From JBFLVQ01 sp040758525 (GTDB lineage Bacteria > Acidobacteriota > Blastocatellia > Chloracidobacteriales > JADJPF01), in NCBI GenBank assembly GCA_040758525.1, contig JBFLVQ010000403.1, positions 1 through 8,833 on the forward strand: a stretch of 8,833 bases of DNA. The letters run 5' to 3'. Position 1 is the first letter of the stretch. Every line of letters begins with the position of its first letter. The position numbers were made by a program, and so were the translations under genes. Of the stretch, positions 1 to 7,797 are shown one piece after another. Below the pieces are notes generated by a model. It saw only the letters and a program-made list of their open reading frames with translations. It was not told the origin of the DNA and did not search any database.

Positions 1-127
1 TCGGCATATGGTCTACAAATCGGTTCCTTATACCATCCCTATTGCTACTGTTGTTTCCTGCTCGGTTGGGGCTGCTTAAGTGCTGCACCAGGGATGCCCT
101 TGACTTCTAGTCGAGGGAGGATGTCAC
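1..127 (+). mobile_element. Probable right end of an IS200/IS605 (TnpB-type) element, with terminal hairpin
   Basis: Positions 97-105 and 109-117 form a 9-bp stem (CCCTTGACT / AGTCGAGGG, one G-T pair) with a 3-base loop. It is followed by AGGATGTCAC at 118-127. This layout, a CCC..GACT..AGTC..GGG hairpin followed by a GGATGTCAC-like end, is what I know from the right ends of TnpB-carrying IS200/IS605-family elements, where the same DNA forms the 3' end of the omega-RNA scaffold. No tnpB zinc-finger or RuvC-like coding sequence is visible in 1-96; short open frames cross it but none resembles a known protein end. The body of the element would lie to the left of the window. The assignment rests on pattern memory only, with no alignment. 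Confidence 0.5.
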
Positions 128-269
128 TAATAGAGCAAGCATTGGCATGCCAGGTTTTCTCTTATTGGATGTTTACACTCAAACCATTTCTTCCTAAACT
201 GCTCGTCTACTATATAAACATATAACCAGTTTTACATAATCGACAATTGGTAAATGAAGGAGAGTCTAA
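128..269 (+). promoter_or_regulatory. Leader region of the ydfG-like gene: AT-rich promoter candidate and ribosome binding site
   Basis: This 142-bp stretch holds no gene. It contains a perfect 10-bp palindrome TGGCATGCCA at 143-152 of unknown role. An AT-rich tract at 211-226 holds TATATA (211-216) and TATAAC (221-226), either of which could be a -10 box, but I find no convincing -35 partner. A strong Shine-Dalgarno sequence AAGGAGAG at 257-264 sits 5 bases before the ATG at 270 and fixes that start. The promoter call is weak; the ribosome binding site is firm. Confidence 0.35.
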
Positions 270-1019
270 ATGATTGTTTTTATCACTGGTGCAACATCTG
301 GATTTGGTGAGGCGATTGCCCGTCGCTTGGTACAAGACGGCGCTTTCGTGATTTCTGTAGGAAGGCGTAGTGAACGTCTGAAAGCGTTACAGACTGAATT
401 GGGCGAGCAGATATTTCCCCTCACACTCGATGTTCGTAATCGTCGTGTAGTTGAAAAGACTATTGCTACGCTGCCAGATAAATTTACTGCAGTTGATGTT
501 CTGGTCAACAATGCTGGTCTTGCCCTAGGACTAGAACCTGCTCATCAGGCTCAACTCGATGATTGGGATGAGATGGTTGATACCAATATTAAAGGGTTGA
601 TCTATTGCACTCGCGCCTTACTACCAGGGATGGTTGAGCGTAACTCAGGACATATTGTTAACCTTGGTTCGATTGCCGCAGAGTTTCCCTATCCAGGGGG
701 AAATATCTATGGGGCAACAAAAGCTTTTGTGCATCAGTTCAGTCTCAATTTACGCGCTGATCTATTAGGTACGGGAGTGCGTGTTACCGATATTGAGCCA
801 GGTTTATGTGGAGGCACAGAGTTTTCCCAGGTGCGCTTCAAAGGAGACCAAGCAAAGGCTGATGCTGTTTATGCTGGCACAGTACCTCTGACCGCTGATG
901 ACATTGCCGAAACAGTACATTGGGTTATTACACGACCAGCCCACGTCAATATCAATGTCATTTCAATGATGCCAGTCTGTCAAGCATTTGCACCATTGGC
1001 AATAAAGCGTACTAAATAA
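270..1019 (+). CDS. ydfG: YdfG-like NADP-dependent short-chain dehydrogenase (3-hydroxy acid / L-allo-threonine dehydrogenase)
   Basis: A 249-residue classical short-chain dehydrogenase/reductase, almost the same length as E. coli YdfG (248), and matching it closely throughout as I recall that sequence. Visible: cofactor motif TGATSGFG at 6-13, the Arg pair at 32-33 that favours NADP, NNAG at 80-83, the catalytic Ser134, Tyr147 and Lys151 (YGATK), and the YdfG-typical stretches PGMVERN (119-125), EPGL (176-179) and GGTEFS (181-186). The family oxidises 3-hydroxy acids such as L-serine, L-allo-threonine and 3-hydroxypropionate in the cytoplasm, and reduces malonic semialdehyde. The start is set by AAGGAGAG 5 bases upstream. 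It is probably co-transcribed with the hydrolase 19 bp downstream. The strong likeness to a gammaproteobacterial enzyme, next to a mobile-element end, suggests transfer, which is inference. The fold is certain; the exact substrate is not. Confidence 0.9.
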   Translation: MIVFITGATSGFGEAIARRLVQDGAFVISVGRRSERLKALQTELGEQIFPLTLDVRNRRVVEKTIATLPDKFTAVDVLVNNAGLALGLEPAHQAQLDDWDEMVDTNIKGLIYCTRALLPGMVERNSGHIVNLGSIAAEFPYPGGNIYGATKAFVHQFSLNLRADLLGTGVRVTDIEPGLCGGTEFSQVRFKGDQAKADAVYAGTVPLTADDIAETVHWVITRPAHVNINVISMMPVCQAFAPLAIKRTK

Positions 1020-1038
1020 TTTTATGGAGTGAATAATT

Positions 1039-1833
1039 ATGGCTATTCAACAAATTCATGGAATTAAGATCGTATATGAAGATATCGGTGAGGGCAATCC
1101 GCTAGTATTTATTCATGGACATCCGTTTAATCGTTCAATGTGGCGTGAGCAAATAAGCACATTCAGTCAACGATATAGGGTCATTGTTCCAGACCTGCGC
1201 GGCTATGGCGAGAGTGAAGTTGTTGCAGAGAAGACCATGTTGGAGGACTTTGCCCAGGACATCGCAGCAATACTGGATTCCTTAAAAGTCAGCAAAATTA
1301 TTTTGGCCGGACTTTCTCTGGGCGGACAGATAGTCTTGGAGTTTTATCATTTGTTCCCACAACGTGTTCACGCACTTATTCTTGCTGATACCTTTGCGCA
1401 ACTCGACAGCGATGAGAAACGACAGGAACGCTATAAGATCGCTGAACGCATATTAAAAGAGGGAATGAATGAGTATGCCAAAGAACTTTTACCCAAAATG
1501 CTTGCCGCGAAAACTATCCAAGAACAACCGGAAGTTGCCGAGTATCTGCTTAATATGATGCGCACTGCTCCAGCCAAAGGAGCCGCTGCTGCTTTGCGTG
1601 GACGAGCCGAAAGACAGGACTATACGCCATTGTTGCCACAGATTGCTGTTCCAACATTGATTGTTGTTGGCAGTGAAGATCAGTTTACACCCGTCAGTGA
1701 TGCTGAATTTATGCGCGCTAGAATACCAAATTCAAGAGTAGCGGTAATTGAAGCAACAGGACATATGCCGAATTTGGAAAAACCGGCTGTCTTCAACAAT
1801 ATTCTCAACGAATTTATCAAGTCGTTAGACTAG
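1039..1833 (+). CDS. Alpha/beta-fold hydrolase
   Basis: A 264-residue single-domain alpha/beta hydrolase without signal peptide or membrane segment, so cytoplasmic. Visible: the oxyanion-hole loop HGHPF at 26-30, the PDLRGYGES strand-loop at 51-59, the nucleophile elbow GLSLGG with Ser93, acid Asp214 in GSEDQFTP, and base His242 in ATGHMPNLEKP. The triad is complete, so an active esterase, lactonase or C-C hydrolase is expected. The layout resembles 3-oxoadipate enol-lactonase and BioH-type esterases, but the substrate cannot be read from sequence. GGAG at 1026-1029 precedes the ATG by 9 bases. It follows the YdfG-like gene by 19 bp, so the two form an operon and may act in one short pathway (reduction or oxidation of a hydroxy acid plus ester or lactone hydrolysis); that link is inference. 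Confidence 0.9.
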   Translation: MAIQQIHGIKIVYEDIGEGNPLVFIHGHPFNRSMWREQISTFSQRYRVIVPDLRGYGESEVVAEKTMLEDFAQDIAAILDSLKVSKIILAGLSLGGQIVLEFYHLFPQRVHALILADTFAQLDSDEKRQERYKIAERILKEGMNEYAKELLPKMLAAKTIQEQPEVAEYLLNMMRTAPAKGAAAALRGRAERQDYTPLLPQIAVPTLIVVGSEDQFTPVSDAEFMRARIPNSRVAVIEATGHMPNLEKPAVFNNILNEFIKSLD

Positions 1834-1843
1834 CTAGTCTAAC
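1824..1843. repeat. Perfect 20-bp palindrome at the end of the hydrolase gene
   Basis: GTTAGACTAGCTAGTCTAAC is fully self-complementary and contains the hydrolase TAG stop at 1831-1833. As RNA it could fold on either strand as an 8-bp stem with an AGCT loop. It lies between the plus-strand hydrolase unit and the convergent minus-strand tRNA-Leu end, so a bidirectional transcription stop is plausible. However, no T-run follows it in either direction, so it is not a standard intrinsic terminator. A protein binding site is the alternative. Confidence 0.5.
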
Positions 1844-1901
1844 AAACTGCTCGAAATCGCAGGATAAAGGATGAGAAGATTTTTCGATTGGGAAGGTGGA
1901 T

Positions 1902-1987
<86 letters not shown>

Positions 1988-2022
1988 CTGGCCTGTGGCT
2001 CAGTTTAAGTTTTCTCTTATGC

Positions 2023-2508
2023 CTAATTCTGTTCAGGCTTCTTCTCACCAGCTTTGTCAGCAGGCTTATCTGCAGGCTTATCCGCAGGTTTATTTGCGGG
2101 TTTGTCAGCAGGTTTATCACTTGGCGACTGTGATGGCGTGGCGGCAGGTTGTCCACCTGGCGCTCCGCTGGTTGGTGCTGGTGCTGGTGTCGTAGCAGGA
2201 GGCGCCGGCGCCGGTTGTGTAGCGGCAGGCGGCTCTTCTGTCTCAGGGATGTCTTGTACTACCGACCCACTGCCTAACACACCTGGCAATGTAAATACAA
2301 AGGCAAGCACCATAAACCCGATTGCCGCTCCTAACGTCACTCGGGAAAGTGTTGAGGCAGCACCACGAGGACCAAAAGCAGTATTGCTGCTACCACCCCC
2401 AAAAGCTGCGCTAATGTCGCCCTTGCCGGATTGCAATAACACTACACCGATCAAGATAAGACAAGCGATAACGTAAATTCCAAACAGAATGTATGTATAC
2501 CAGGCCAT
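2023..2508 (-). CDS. secG: Preprotein translocase subunit SecG with long repetitive C-terminal tail
   Basis: Inner-membrane subunit of the SecYEG channel, which helps SecA-driven protein export. There are two membrane helices, about residues 5-27 and 55-77. Between them lies the family signature: VVLLQSGKG (22-30) followed by the FGGGSSNTAFG loop (36-46). The protein is 161 residues long against about 110 in E. coli. The extra length is a Pro/Ala/Thr-rich linker followed by a Lys-rich tetrapeptide repeat of the form D/N-K-P-A. The start ATG at 2508 gives a hydrophobic first helix at once; a weak AGGTAG precedes it. It begins 26 bp after tpiA and is followed by tRNA-Leu. The tail is hydrophilic and probably a flexible cytoplasmic or periplasmic extension of unknown role. 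Confidence 0.95.
   Translation of the reverse strand: MAWYTYILFGIYVIACLILIGVVLLQSGKGDISAAFGGGSSNTAFGPRGAASTLSRVTLGAAIGFMVLAFVFTLPGVLGSGSVVQDIPETEEPPAATQPAPAPPATTPAPAPTSGAPGGQPAATPSQSPSDKPADKPANKPADKPADKPADKAGEKKPEQN
2060..2119. repeat. Five imperfect 12-bp tandem repeats inside secG
   Basis: On the plus strand, units start at 2060, 2072, 2084, 2096 and 2108, each close to GCAGGYTTATCN. They encode the D/N-K-P-A repeat at the SecG C-terminus. Units differ mainly at positions that are silent or swap Asp for Asn, so the array is old enough to have drifted but could still change copy number by slippage in 12-bp steps without shifting the frame. Confidence 0.9.
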
Positions 2509-2534
2509 GAAAAATTACTACCTAATCTCAAGAC

Positions 2535-3287
2535 TTACTCGTAATTCACAATTCGTGCAAAGCTATCTGCTGCTAGACTGGCACCGCCTACTAATGCCCC
2601 ATCAATATCTGCTTCCGCCATCAGGGAAGAGATATTTTCTGGCTTGACGCTACCGCCATACAAGATCCGCACTTCTTCACTAATCTTTCCCCAACCTGCA
2701 GCAATTGTGCTACGAATAAATCGATGCATACTTGCTGCTATGTTTGGTGTTGCTGTGCGGCCTGTGCCAATAGCCCAGATAGGCTCGTAAGCAATTAAGA
2801 TACGCGAAAGCTCTGTAGCTGTCAACCCGCTCAGACCTTCACTTAGCTGACGGCCCACCACCTCTTCCATTTCACCACGATCACGTTCATTAAGGTCTTC
2901 ACCTACACAGACAATTGGCTGCAGATCGACAGCCAGCGCAGCACGAATCTTACGATTGACCATTAGATCAGTCTCTCGATAGTGCTGGCGCCGTTCCGAA
3001 TGTCCTATGATTACATAACTACAGCCTAGGTCACGTAACATATCTGCAGAGATTTCACCAGTAAAAGGTCCTTGCTCAGGTTGATCAGAGAGATTTTGAC
3101 CAGCCGTCTTGATATTGGAGCCTTCTAGCCGATCAGTAATAGTCTTAAGCGCAGTAAAAGGGGGTGCTACAACAATATCACAATGGCGCGCATTGACCAC
3201 ACGTGGCTTTAGGTCAAGTACTAGTTGCACCGCCTCGGCAAGCAGCTTGTACATTTTCCAGTTTCCCGCAATCACTGGTCGGCGCAT
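2535..3287 (-). CDS. tpiA: Triosephosphate isomerase
   Basis: Cytoplasmic TIM-barrel enzyme interconverting dihydroxyacetone phosphate and glyceraldehyde 3-phosphate. The length of 250 residues is normal. The active-site residues are all present: Asn9 and Lys11 (GNWKM), electrophile His96 (IIGHSERR), general base Glu168 (AYEPIWAIGTG), the phosphate-gripping loop 6 right after it, then YGGSVKPEN (210-218) and GALVGGASL (230-238). The ATG at 3287 is preceded by AAAGGGA at good distance, and the protein starts just ahead of the first strand, as usual. It lies 13 bp after pgk and 26 bp before secG, in the common bacterial gap-pgk-tpiA-secG order. Confidence 0.97.
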   Translation of the reverse strand: MRRPVIAGNWKMYKLLAEAVQLVLDLKPRVVNARHCDIVVAPPFTALKTITDRLEGSNIKTAGQNLSDQPEQGPFTGEISADMLRDLGCSYVIIGHSERRQHYRETDLMVNRKIRAALAVDLQPIVCVGEDLNERDRGEMEEVVGRQLSEGLSGLTATELSRILIAYEPIWAIGTGRTATPNIAASMHRFIRSTIAAGWGKISEEVRILYGGSVKPENISSLMAEADIDGALVGGASLAADSFARIVNYE

Positions 3288-3300
3288 TCTTCCCTTTCTT

Positions 3301-4485
3301 TTATCGATCCGTTAATGCCTTTACACCAGGCAATTCAATACCAGAAAGAAATTCAAGACTAGCGCCACCGCCCGTCGAGACATGGCTGATACGCGCTGCT
3401 ACGCCGGCTTGATTGACCGCTGCCACCGAATCACCACCGCCAATTATAGTAGTTGCTGGCGACTCTGCGACGGCTTGGGCAATCTCACGGGTGCCAGAGG
3501 CAAAATTCTCATTCTCAAAGATCCCCATAGGACCATTCCAAACCACAGTCTTGGCCTGTAAAATCTCTTGACGATATTTCTTGGCCGTTTCTGGACCTAT
3601 ATCATAGCCAGCTTCGTCATCAGCGGTAGCATTAATTGGTGCGACACGCAAGTCCTGAACTGGATCGAGCTGCTTGGCCACAATATGATCGACAGGCAAC
3701 TCCAGCCGTACTCGTCTTGCACGTGCCTTGTCCATCAATTGACGAGCTAGTTCCAGTTTATCGTCTTCGACCAACGACTTGCCTACTGCCAGACCTTGCG
3801 CCTTAAGAAAGGTATAGGCCATTGCTCCGCCTACCAGCAATATATCTGCTGCCTTAAGCAGATTTTCGATTACTTCAATCTTGTCCGATACCTTAGCACC
3901 GCCCAGAATTACTACAAATGGATGTTCAGGGTCATAGAGCGCTTTACCCAAGTACTGTAGCTCGCGTTCCATAAGGAAACCAGCCGCAGTGCGTGGCAAG
4001 AAGCGCGTCATTCCCACTGTAGAGGCATGAGCACGGTGTGCAGCACCAAAAGCGTCATTGACATAAAGATCACAGAGCGAGGCAAGCTGTCGAGAGAAGT
4101 TCTCGTCGTTCTTCTCCTCTTGAGCATAGAAGCGAAGATTTTCCAACAGCAGGACTTCACCCTCTTGCAAGCGATTGACCTCGGCCTCTACTTCTGGACC
4201 TATACAATCAGTGACAAATTTAATAGGACGGCCTAGCAGTTCTGCCAATCGTGCTGCTACTGGCTTAAGCGAATATTTAGGATTAGCAGTGCCCTTAGGA
4301 CGGCCTAGGTGTGAAGCAAGAATCACACGCGCACCGCGCTCAAGGGCAAAACGTATAGTAGGCAATGCAGCCTGTATACGCGTGTCATCAGTTACACGGC
4401 CGCTTTCTAGCGGGACGTTGAAGTCTACGCGTATAAACAACCGCTTACCCTGCAATTCTAGATCATTAATCGTTAGCTTCTTCAT
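3301..4485 (-). CDS. pgk: Phosphoglycerate kinase
   Basis: Cytoplasmic glycolytic kinase transferring phosphate between 1,3-bisphosphoglycerate and ADP. From the ATG at 4485 it has 394 residues, normal for bacteria. Visible: the signature RVDFNVPL (19-26), substrate loops SHLGRPKG (58-65) and ENLRF, the hinge-side LGGAKVSDKI, nucleotide-site NGPMGIFE, GGGDSVAAV, and the C-terminal STGGGASLEFLSG (370-382). The frame stays open to a TTG at 4497, but the ATG at 4485 is better: GGGGGAG at 4489-4495 lies just before it, nothing similar precedes the TTG, and MKKLTINDL is a usual N-terminus. It sits 33 bp after gap and 13 bp before tpiA, so the next glycolytic steps are made together. Confidence 0.97.
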   Translation of the reverse strand: MKKLTINDLELQGKRLFIRVDFNVPLESGRVTDDTRIQAALPTIRFALERGARVILASHLGRPKGTANPKYSLKPVAARLAELLGRPIKFVTDCIGPEVEAEVNRLQEGEVLLLENLRFYAQEEKNDENFSRQLASLCDLYVNDAFGAAHRAHASTVGMTRFLPRTAAGFLMERELQYLGKALYDPEHPFVVILGGAKVSDKIEVIENLLKAADILLVGGAMAYTFLKAQGLAVGKSLVEDDKLELARQLMDKARARRVRLELPVDHIVAKQLDPVQDLRVAPINATADDEAGYDIGPETAKKYRQEILQAKTVVWNGPMGIFENENFASGTREIAQAVAESPATTIIGGGDSVAAVNQAGVAARISHVSTGGGASLEFLSGIELPGVKALTDR

Positions 4486-4518
4486 TGTCTCCCCCAACGA
4501 AGAAAGTGCTGGGAAGAT

Positions 4519-5526
4519 TTACATATCATGTTTAAAGATAAACTTTACCAAATCGCGTATACGACAACTATAACCCCATTCATTGTCATACCAAGCAAGT
4601 ACATGCACAAGGTTATTATCGATCACTTTGGTAAAGCCGGCGTCCACGATTGAGGAGTGTTGATTGCCTCGAAAGTCTATCGAGACCAACTCCTCTTCAC
4701 AAAACTGCAAAATTCCACGCATAGGTCCATGCGCCGCCTCTTTGAAGGCTTGGTTTACTTCCTCTTTCGTGGTATTTTTCGCAACCAGCGCAACAAAATC
4801 GATCACTGACACATTAGGTGTTGGTACGCGCACGGCAATACCGTCAAGCTTACCCTTCAATTCTGGAATCACCAACCCAATTGCTTTAGCAGCGCCAGTG
4901 GTGGTTGGAATCATAGAGATACCAGCAGCACGTGCACGGCGCAGATCCTTATGTGGTAGATCGAGGATACGCTGGTCATTGGTCATAGAGTGTATGGTAG
5001 TCATTGAACCACGCACAATACCAAACTTTTCCTGTAACACTTTGGCTACCGGTGCCAGACAGTTGGTTGTACAAGAAGCGTTAGAGATAACGTGATGTTC
5101 TTGTGGGCGATACTCTTTATCGTTAACGCCCAACACAAGGGTGATATCCTCGCGCTTTGCCGGCGCGGAAATAATCACTTTCTTAACCCCATCACGTAGG
5201 TGTAAGGCACATTTTTCACGCTCAACATAGCGACCCGTCGATTCGATAACGACCTGGGCACCTACTGAACCCCAATCGATCCTACTCACATCAGGCTCAC
5301 TAAAGACTTTAAGCTTGTGCTCATTAATGAAAAGAGTGTTGTCGTGAGACTCTACCTTGGCATCGAAGATCCCTAATACGGAATCGTATTTGAGTAGATG
5401 TGCAAGCGTCTTGGCGTCGGTTAAGTCATTGACGGCAACAAATTCAATGTCCGAATTATCAGCGGAAGCACGCAAGACGTTGCGGCCTATGCGCCCGAAA
5501 CCGTTTATACCAACCTTAACTGCCAT
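4519..5526 (-). CDS. gap: Glyceraldehyde-3-phosphate dehydrogenase, NAD-dependent glycolytic type
   Basis: Tetrameric cytoplasmic enzyme oxidising glyceraldehyde 3-phosphate to 1,3-bisphosphoglycerate. The length of 335 residues is normal. Visible: the Rossmann motif INGFGRIGR (7-15), Asn33-Asp34 at the adenosine-ribose site (an Asp here favours NAD over NADP), catalytic Cys152 in SNASCTTNCLAP, His179 in TTIHSMTNDQR, LPHKDLRRARAA (190-201), and the C-terminal WYDNEWGYS (312-320). The start is the ATG at 5526: GGAGG at 5534-5538 lies 7 bases upstream, and the protein then begins MAVKVGINGFG as in homologues. A longer open frame to 5568 has no ribosome binding site. First of the glycolytic trio, 33 bp ahead of pgk. 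Confidence 0.97.
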   Translation of the reverse strand: MAVKVGINGFGRIGRNVLRASADNSDIEFVAVNDLTDAKTLAHLLKYDSVLGIFDAKVESHDNTLFINEHKLKVFSEPDVSRIDWGSVGAQVVIESTGRYVEREKCALHLRDGVKKVIISAPAKREDITLVLGVNDKEYRPQEHHVISNASCTTNCLAPVAKVLQEKFGIVRGSMTTIHSMTNDQRILDLPHKDLRRARAAGISMIPTTTGAAKAIGLVIPELKGKLDGIAVRVPTPNVSVIDFVALVAKNTTKEEVNQAFKEAAHGPMRGILQFCEEELVSIDFRGNQHSSIVDAGFTKVIDNNLVHVLAWYDNEWGYSCRIRDLVKFIFKHDM

Positions 5527-5643
5527 ATAAATCCCTCCAGCCTGTTTGGCGAACTGTATATTACCCATCGCAATCGCAGGCCAAGCTTAACAACTATCAC
5601 ACCCAGGGGCGTGAGGGCAAGCCAGCGAGCCCAGCAACTGCCT
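5527..5643 (-). promoter_or_regulatory. recG-gap spacer with weak candidate gap promoter
   Basis: The 117 bp between recG and gap are the largest gap in the minus-strand block, so an extra promoter for the glycolytic genes is likely here. The best candidate is TTGGCC (5579-5584) with TAATAT (5558-5563), but the 15-bp spacer is short. It would leave an mRNA leader of about 25 bases carrying the GGAGG of gap. No clear intrinsic terminator for recG is visible, so readthrough from recG is possible. Confidence 0.3.
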
Positions 5644-7788
5644 TTATCCAATAGTAGCAAGCCCAAAGCGTGGTTGGCGGCGTACCTGTTCTATTAGTTG
5701 TACAGTAGCAGGCCAGTTACGGCGTGCGCTCAGGAGAAACTCTGCTTCGCGCCTTGCTGCTTCAAGTAACTCACGATCCCGCACGATATTAGCAATACGA
5801 AAGATCTGTTCGCCAGATTGGCGAGTACCTAAGATCTCACCAGGGCCGCGCAACTCTAGATCTTTTTCAGCAATCTTAAAGCCATCCGAGGTCCGCTCCA
5901 TCACATTTAGTCGCTCGGTAGCTTCTTTCGATTTTGGTCCTGTCGTCATCAATATACAGTAGGATTTGGCAGCGCCACGCCCTACCCGGCCACGTAGTTG
6001 ATGTAATTGTGAAAGCCCAAAGCGTTCTGCATGTTCTATCAGCATTACACTGGCATTAGGCACATCAACACCTACCTCGATCACTGTAGTAGAGACCAAT
6101 ATCTCCACTTCACCAGCGACAAAACGGAGCATCATCTCTTCTTTTTCTACTGATTTCATACGTCCATGCAGTAGCCCTACAGTAAAGTCAGGAAAACATT
6201 CCTTTTGTAACTGCTCAGCCATCTCGGTAGCGGCAGAGAGATCTAGCTTCTCTGACTCTTCTACTAGTGGATAGACAACATAACATTGTCGGCCTTGACG
6301 TACTTCGTCAGCAATAAAGCGATAGACCTGTTCACGCGACTTTTCTCCACGCACACGTGTCTCTACAGGTGTGCGGCCAGGAGGCATTTCATCTATGATC
6401 GAAATATCTAGATCGCCATAAACGGTCATTGCCAGACTACGTGGAATTGGTGTTGCCGTCATTACTAAAACATCTGGTTTATAGCCACGTCGGATCAGTT
6501 CTGCACGCTGCATCACACCAAAACGGTGTTGCTCGTCAATTACTACAAAGCCAAGCCGCGAAAACTCTACACTCTCCTGTATTAATGCATGTGTGCCAAT
6601 CACAAGATCGACTTCACCCTCTCGGATCGCCTCTTTGAGGGCGCGCTTCTCACGCGCAGGAGTACTTCCCATCAATAGCTCAACGTGATAAGGGGTTTGG
6701 GCAAGTAGTCGTTTAAGATTACGGGCATGCTGCTCAGCAAGTATTTCGGTTGGTACCATCAGTGCCGCCTGATAACCGTTCTCTATCACAACAATCATTG
6801 CCTGTGCTGCTACAATAGTCTTTCCTGAGCCAACATCGCCTTGTAGCAGCCTATTCATTGGTCGGTTCGAAGTAAAATCGTCAACAATCTCCTTAAGGGC
6901 ACGCTTTTGTGCAGTAGTAGGTTTAAAAGGGAGGATGCCAAGCACAGCTTGTCGTACACGATCATTAATTTCAATAACAGTGCCTTTGGTCTCTTGCTGA
7001 CGATCAGTACGCTTGACGGCCAGCGCTAGCAGTAGCCAAAAGAACTCTTCAAAGATAATACGTCGATGTGCTGGCGAACCACATTGATTGTAGAGTTCTA
7101 TAGGCACATCGGCAGCAGGAAAGTGTATCTGTTTAAGTGCTTCGGCACGTGTAGGCAAATTGTTACGCTGACGCAGATCCTCAGGTAAGTTCTCTGCTAT
7201 TGTTGTAAGATCGATATAGTTCAACAAATGGTAAATGATCGTACGCAATTGTTTAGTGCGTAGGTCGCCTAGCTTACGGTAGATAGGCACACGTCGCCCC
7301 ATATGGATTTCAGGCGTTTCCGACTCTTCATCAAGTAACTCATATTCAGGATTCTCTACTGTAAGGTTATTGCGATAAGAATCGAACTTCCATTGGCCAT
7401 AAAGAATTACTCGTGCGCCACGAGGGAAAGTCTTCTCCAGATAGGGCTGGTTCCACCAATAGGCGCGTATACGCCCACTTTCATCACTACCAGAGAGTTC
7501 AAAAATTTTGTGCTTACCACCTTTACCTACTCTGTATGTGCCTGCTACACGCACTTCTACATCTACTGCCGCTTCTATACCATCGGCTAGATCAGCAATA
7601 CGTGCTAGGTTAGAGCGATCTTCGTAGCGCATAGGTAGATAGAAAAGTAGATCCTCGACAGTAACTAGTCGCACCTCTGCACGCGCATTCAATGCTGCCA
7701 GTGCGCCAGCTAGTGCCCGCGCGGTTTTTACACCTACGCGTGGCAGCTCTTTGTGCAATTCTTCAATCGGCGTTGCCAGCATGATCAT
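5644..7788 (-). CDS. recG: ATP-dependent DNA helicase RecG
   Basis: Superfamily 2 DNA translocase that regresses stalled replication forks and processes branched recombination intermediates. It has 714 residues from the ATG at 7788 (E. coli: 693). Domains in order: an N-terminal helical part with VEDLLFYLPMRYEDR (44-58), the OB-fold wedge (about 75-155), then the helicase core: motif I GDVGSGKT (317-324), MVPTEILAEQH (344-354), DEQH box (418-421), motif III TATPIPR (444-450), and motif V/VI STTVIEVGVDVPNAS to QLRGRVGRG (566-605). The TRG region follows (LELRGPGEILGTRQSGEQ, about 644-661). All key motifs are intact. No Shine-Dalgarno is visible; the promoter lies 9 bp from the ATG, which suggests a leaderless mRNA. 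An in-frame ATG at 7782 or TTG at 7794 are alternative starts. Divergent from galT. Confidence 0.96.
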   Translation of the reverse strand: MIMLATPIEELHKELPRVGVKTARALAGALAALNARAEVRLVTVEDLLFYLPMRYEDRSNLARIADLADGIEAAVDVEVRVAGTYRVGKGGKHKIFELSGSDESGRIRAYWWNQPYLEKTFPRGARVILYGQWKFDSYRNNLTVENPEYELLDEESETPEIHMGRRVPIYRKLGDLRTKQLRTIIYHLLNYIDLTTIAENLPEDLRQRNNLPTRAEALKQIHFPAADVPIELYNQCGSPAHRRIIFEEFFWLLLALAVKRTDRQQETKGTVIEINDRVRQAVLGILPFKPTTAQKRALKEIVDDFTSNRPMNRLLQGDVGSGKTIVAAQAMIVVIENGYQAALMVPTEILAEQHARNLKRLLAQTPYHVELLMGSTPAREKRALKEAIREGEVDLVIGTHALIQESVEFSRLGFVVIDEQHRFGVMQRAELIRRGYKPDVLVMTATPIPRSLAMTVYGDLDISIIDEMPPGRTPVETRVRGEKSREQVYRFIADEVRQGRQCYVVYPLVEESEKLDLSAATEMAEQLQKECFPDFTVGLLHGRMKSVEKEEMMLRFVAGEVEILVSTTVIEVGVDVPNASVMLIEHAERFGLSQLHQLRGRVGRGAAKSYCILMTTGPKSKEATERLNVMERTSDGFKIAEKDLELRGPGEILGTRQSGEQIFRIANIVRDRELLEAARREAEFLLSARRNWPATVQLIEQVRRQPRFGLATIG

Positions 7789-7797
7789 AAACAAGGG

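Noticed and set aside
1..225. Open frames at the left edge (for example 1-225 and 2-79) as the tail of a protein gene
   Set aside because: The 1-225 frame gives an implausible Cys- and Trp-rich peptide crossing the hairpin and AT-rich leader, and none of the frames resembles a known protein end. The region is better explained as a noncoding element end plus promoter DNA.
2060..2119. CRISPR-like array
   Set aside because: The 12-bp units are contiguous, without spacers, in frame with secG, and encode a simple tetrapeptide repeat.
2054..2476. Plus-strand 140-residue frame opposite secG
   Set aside because: It is a Gly/Ala-rich shadow created by the secG tandem repeats and proline-rich linker. 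It has no ribosome binding site or family likeness.
4486..4497. Longer pgk start at a TTG, 4497
   Set aside because: The TTG lies inside the GGGGGAG purine tract serving the ATG at 4485 and has no Shine-Dalgarno of its own.
5527..5568. Longer gap start at 5568 (14 extra residues)
   Set aside because: No ribosome binding site precedes it, it overlaps the candidate -10 box, and the ATG at 5526 has GGAGG at ideal spacing and the standard GAPDH N-terminus.
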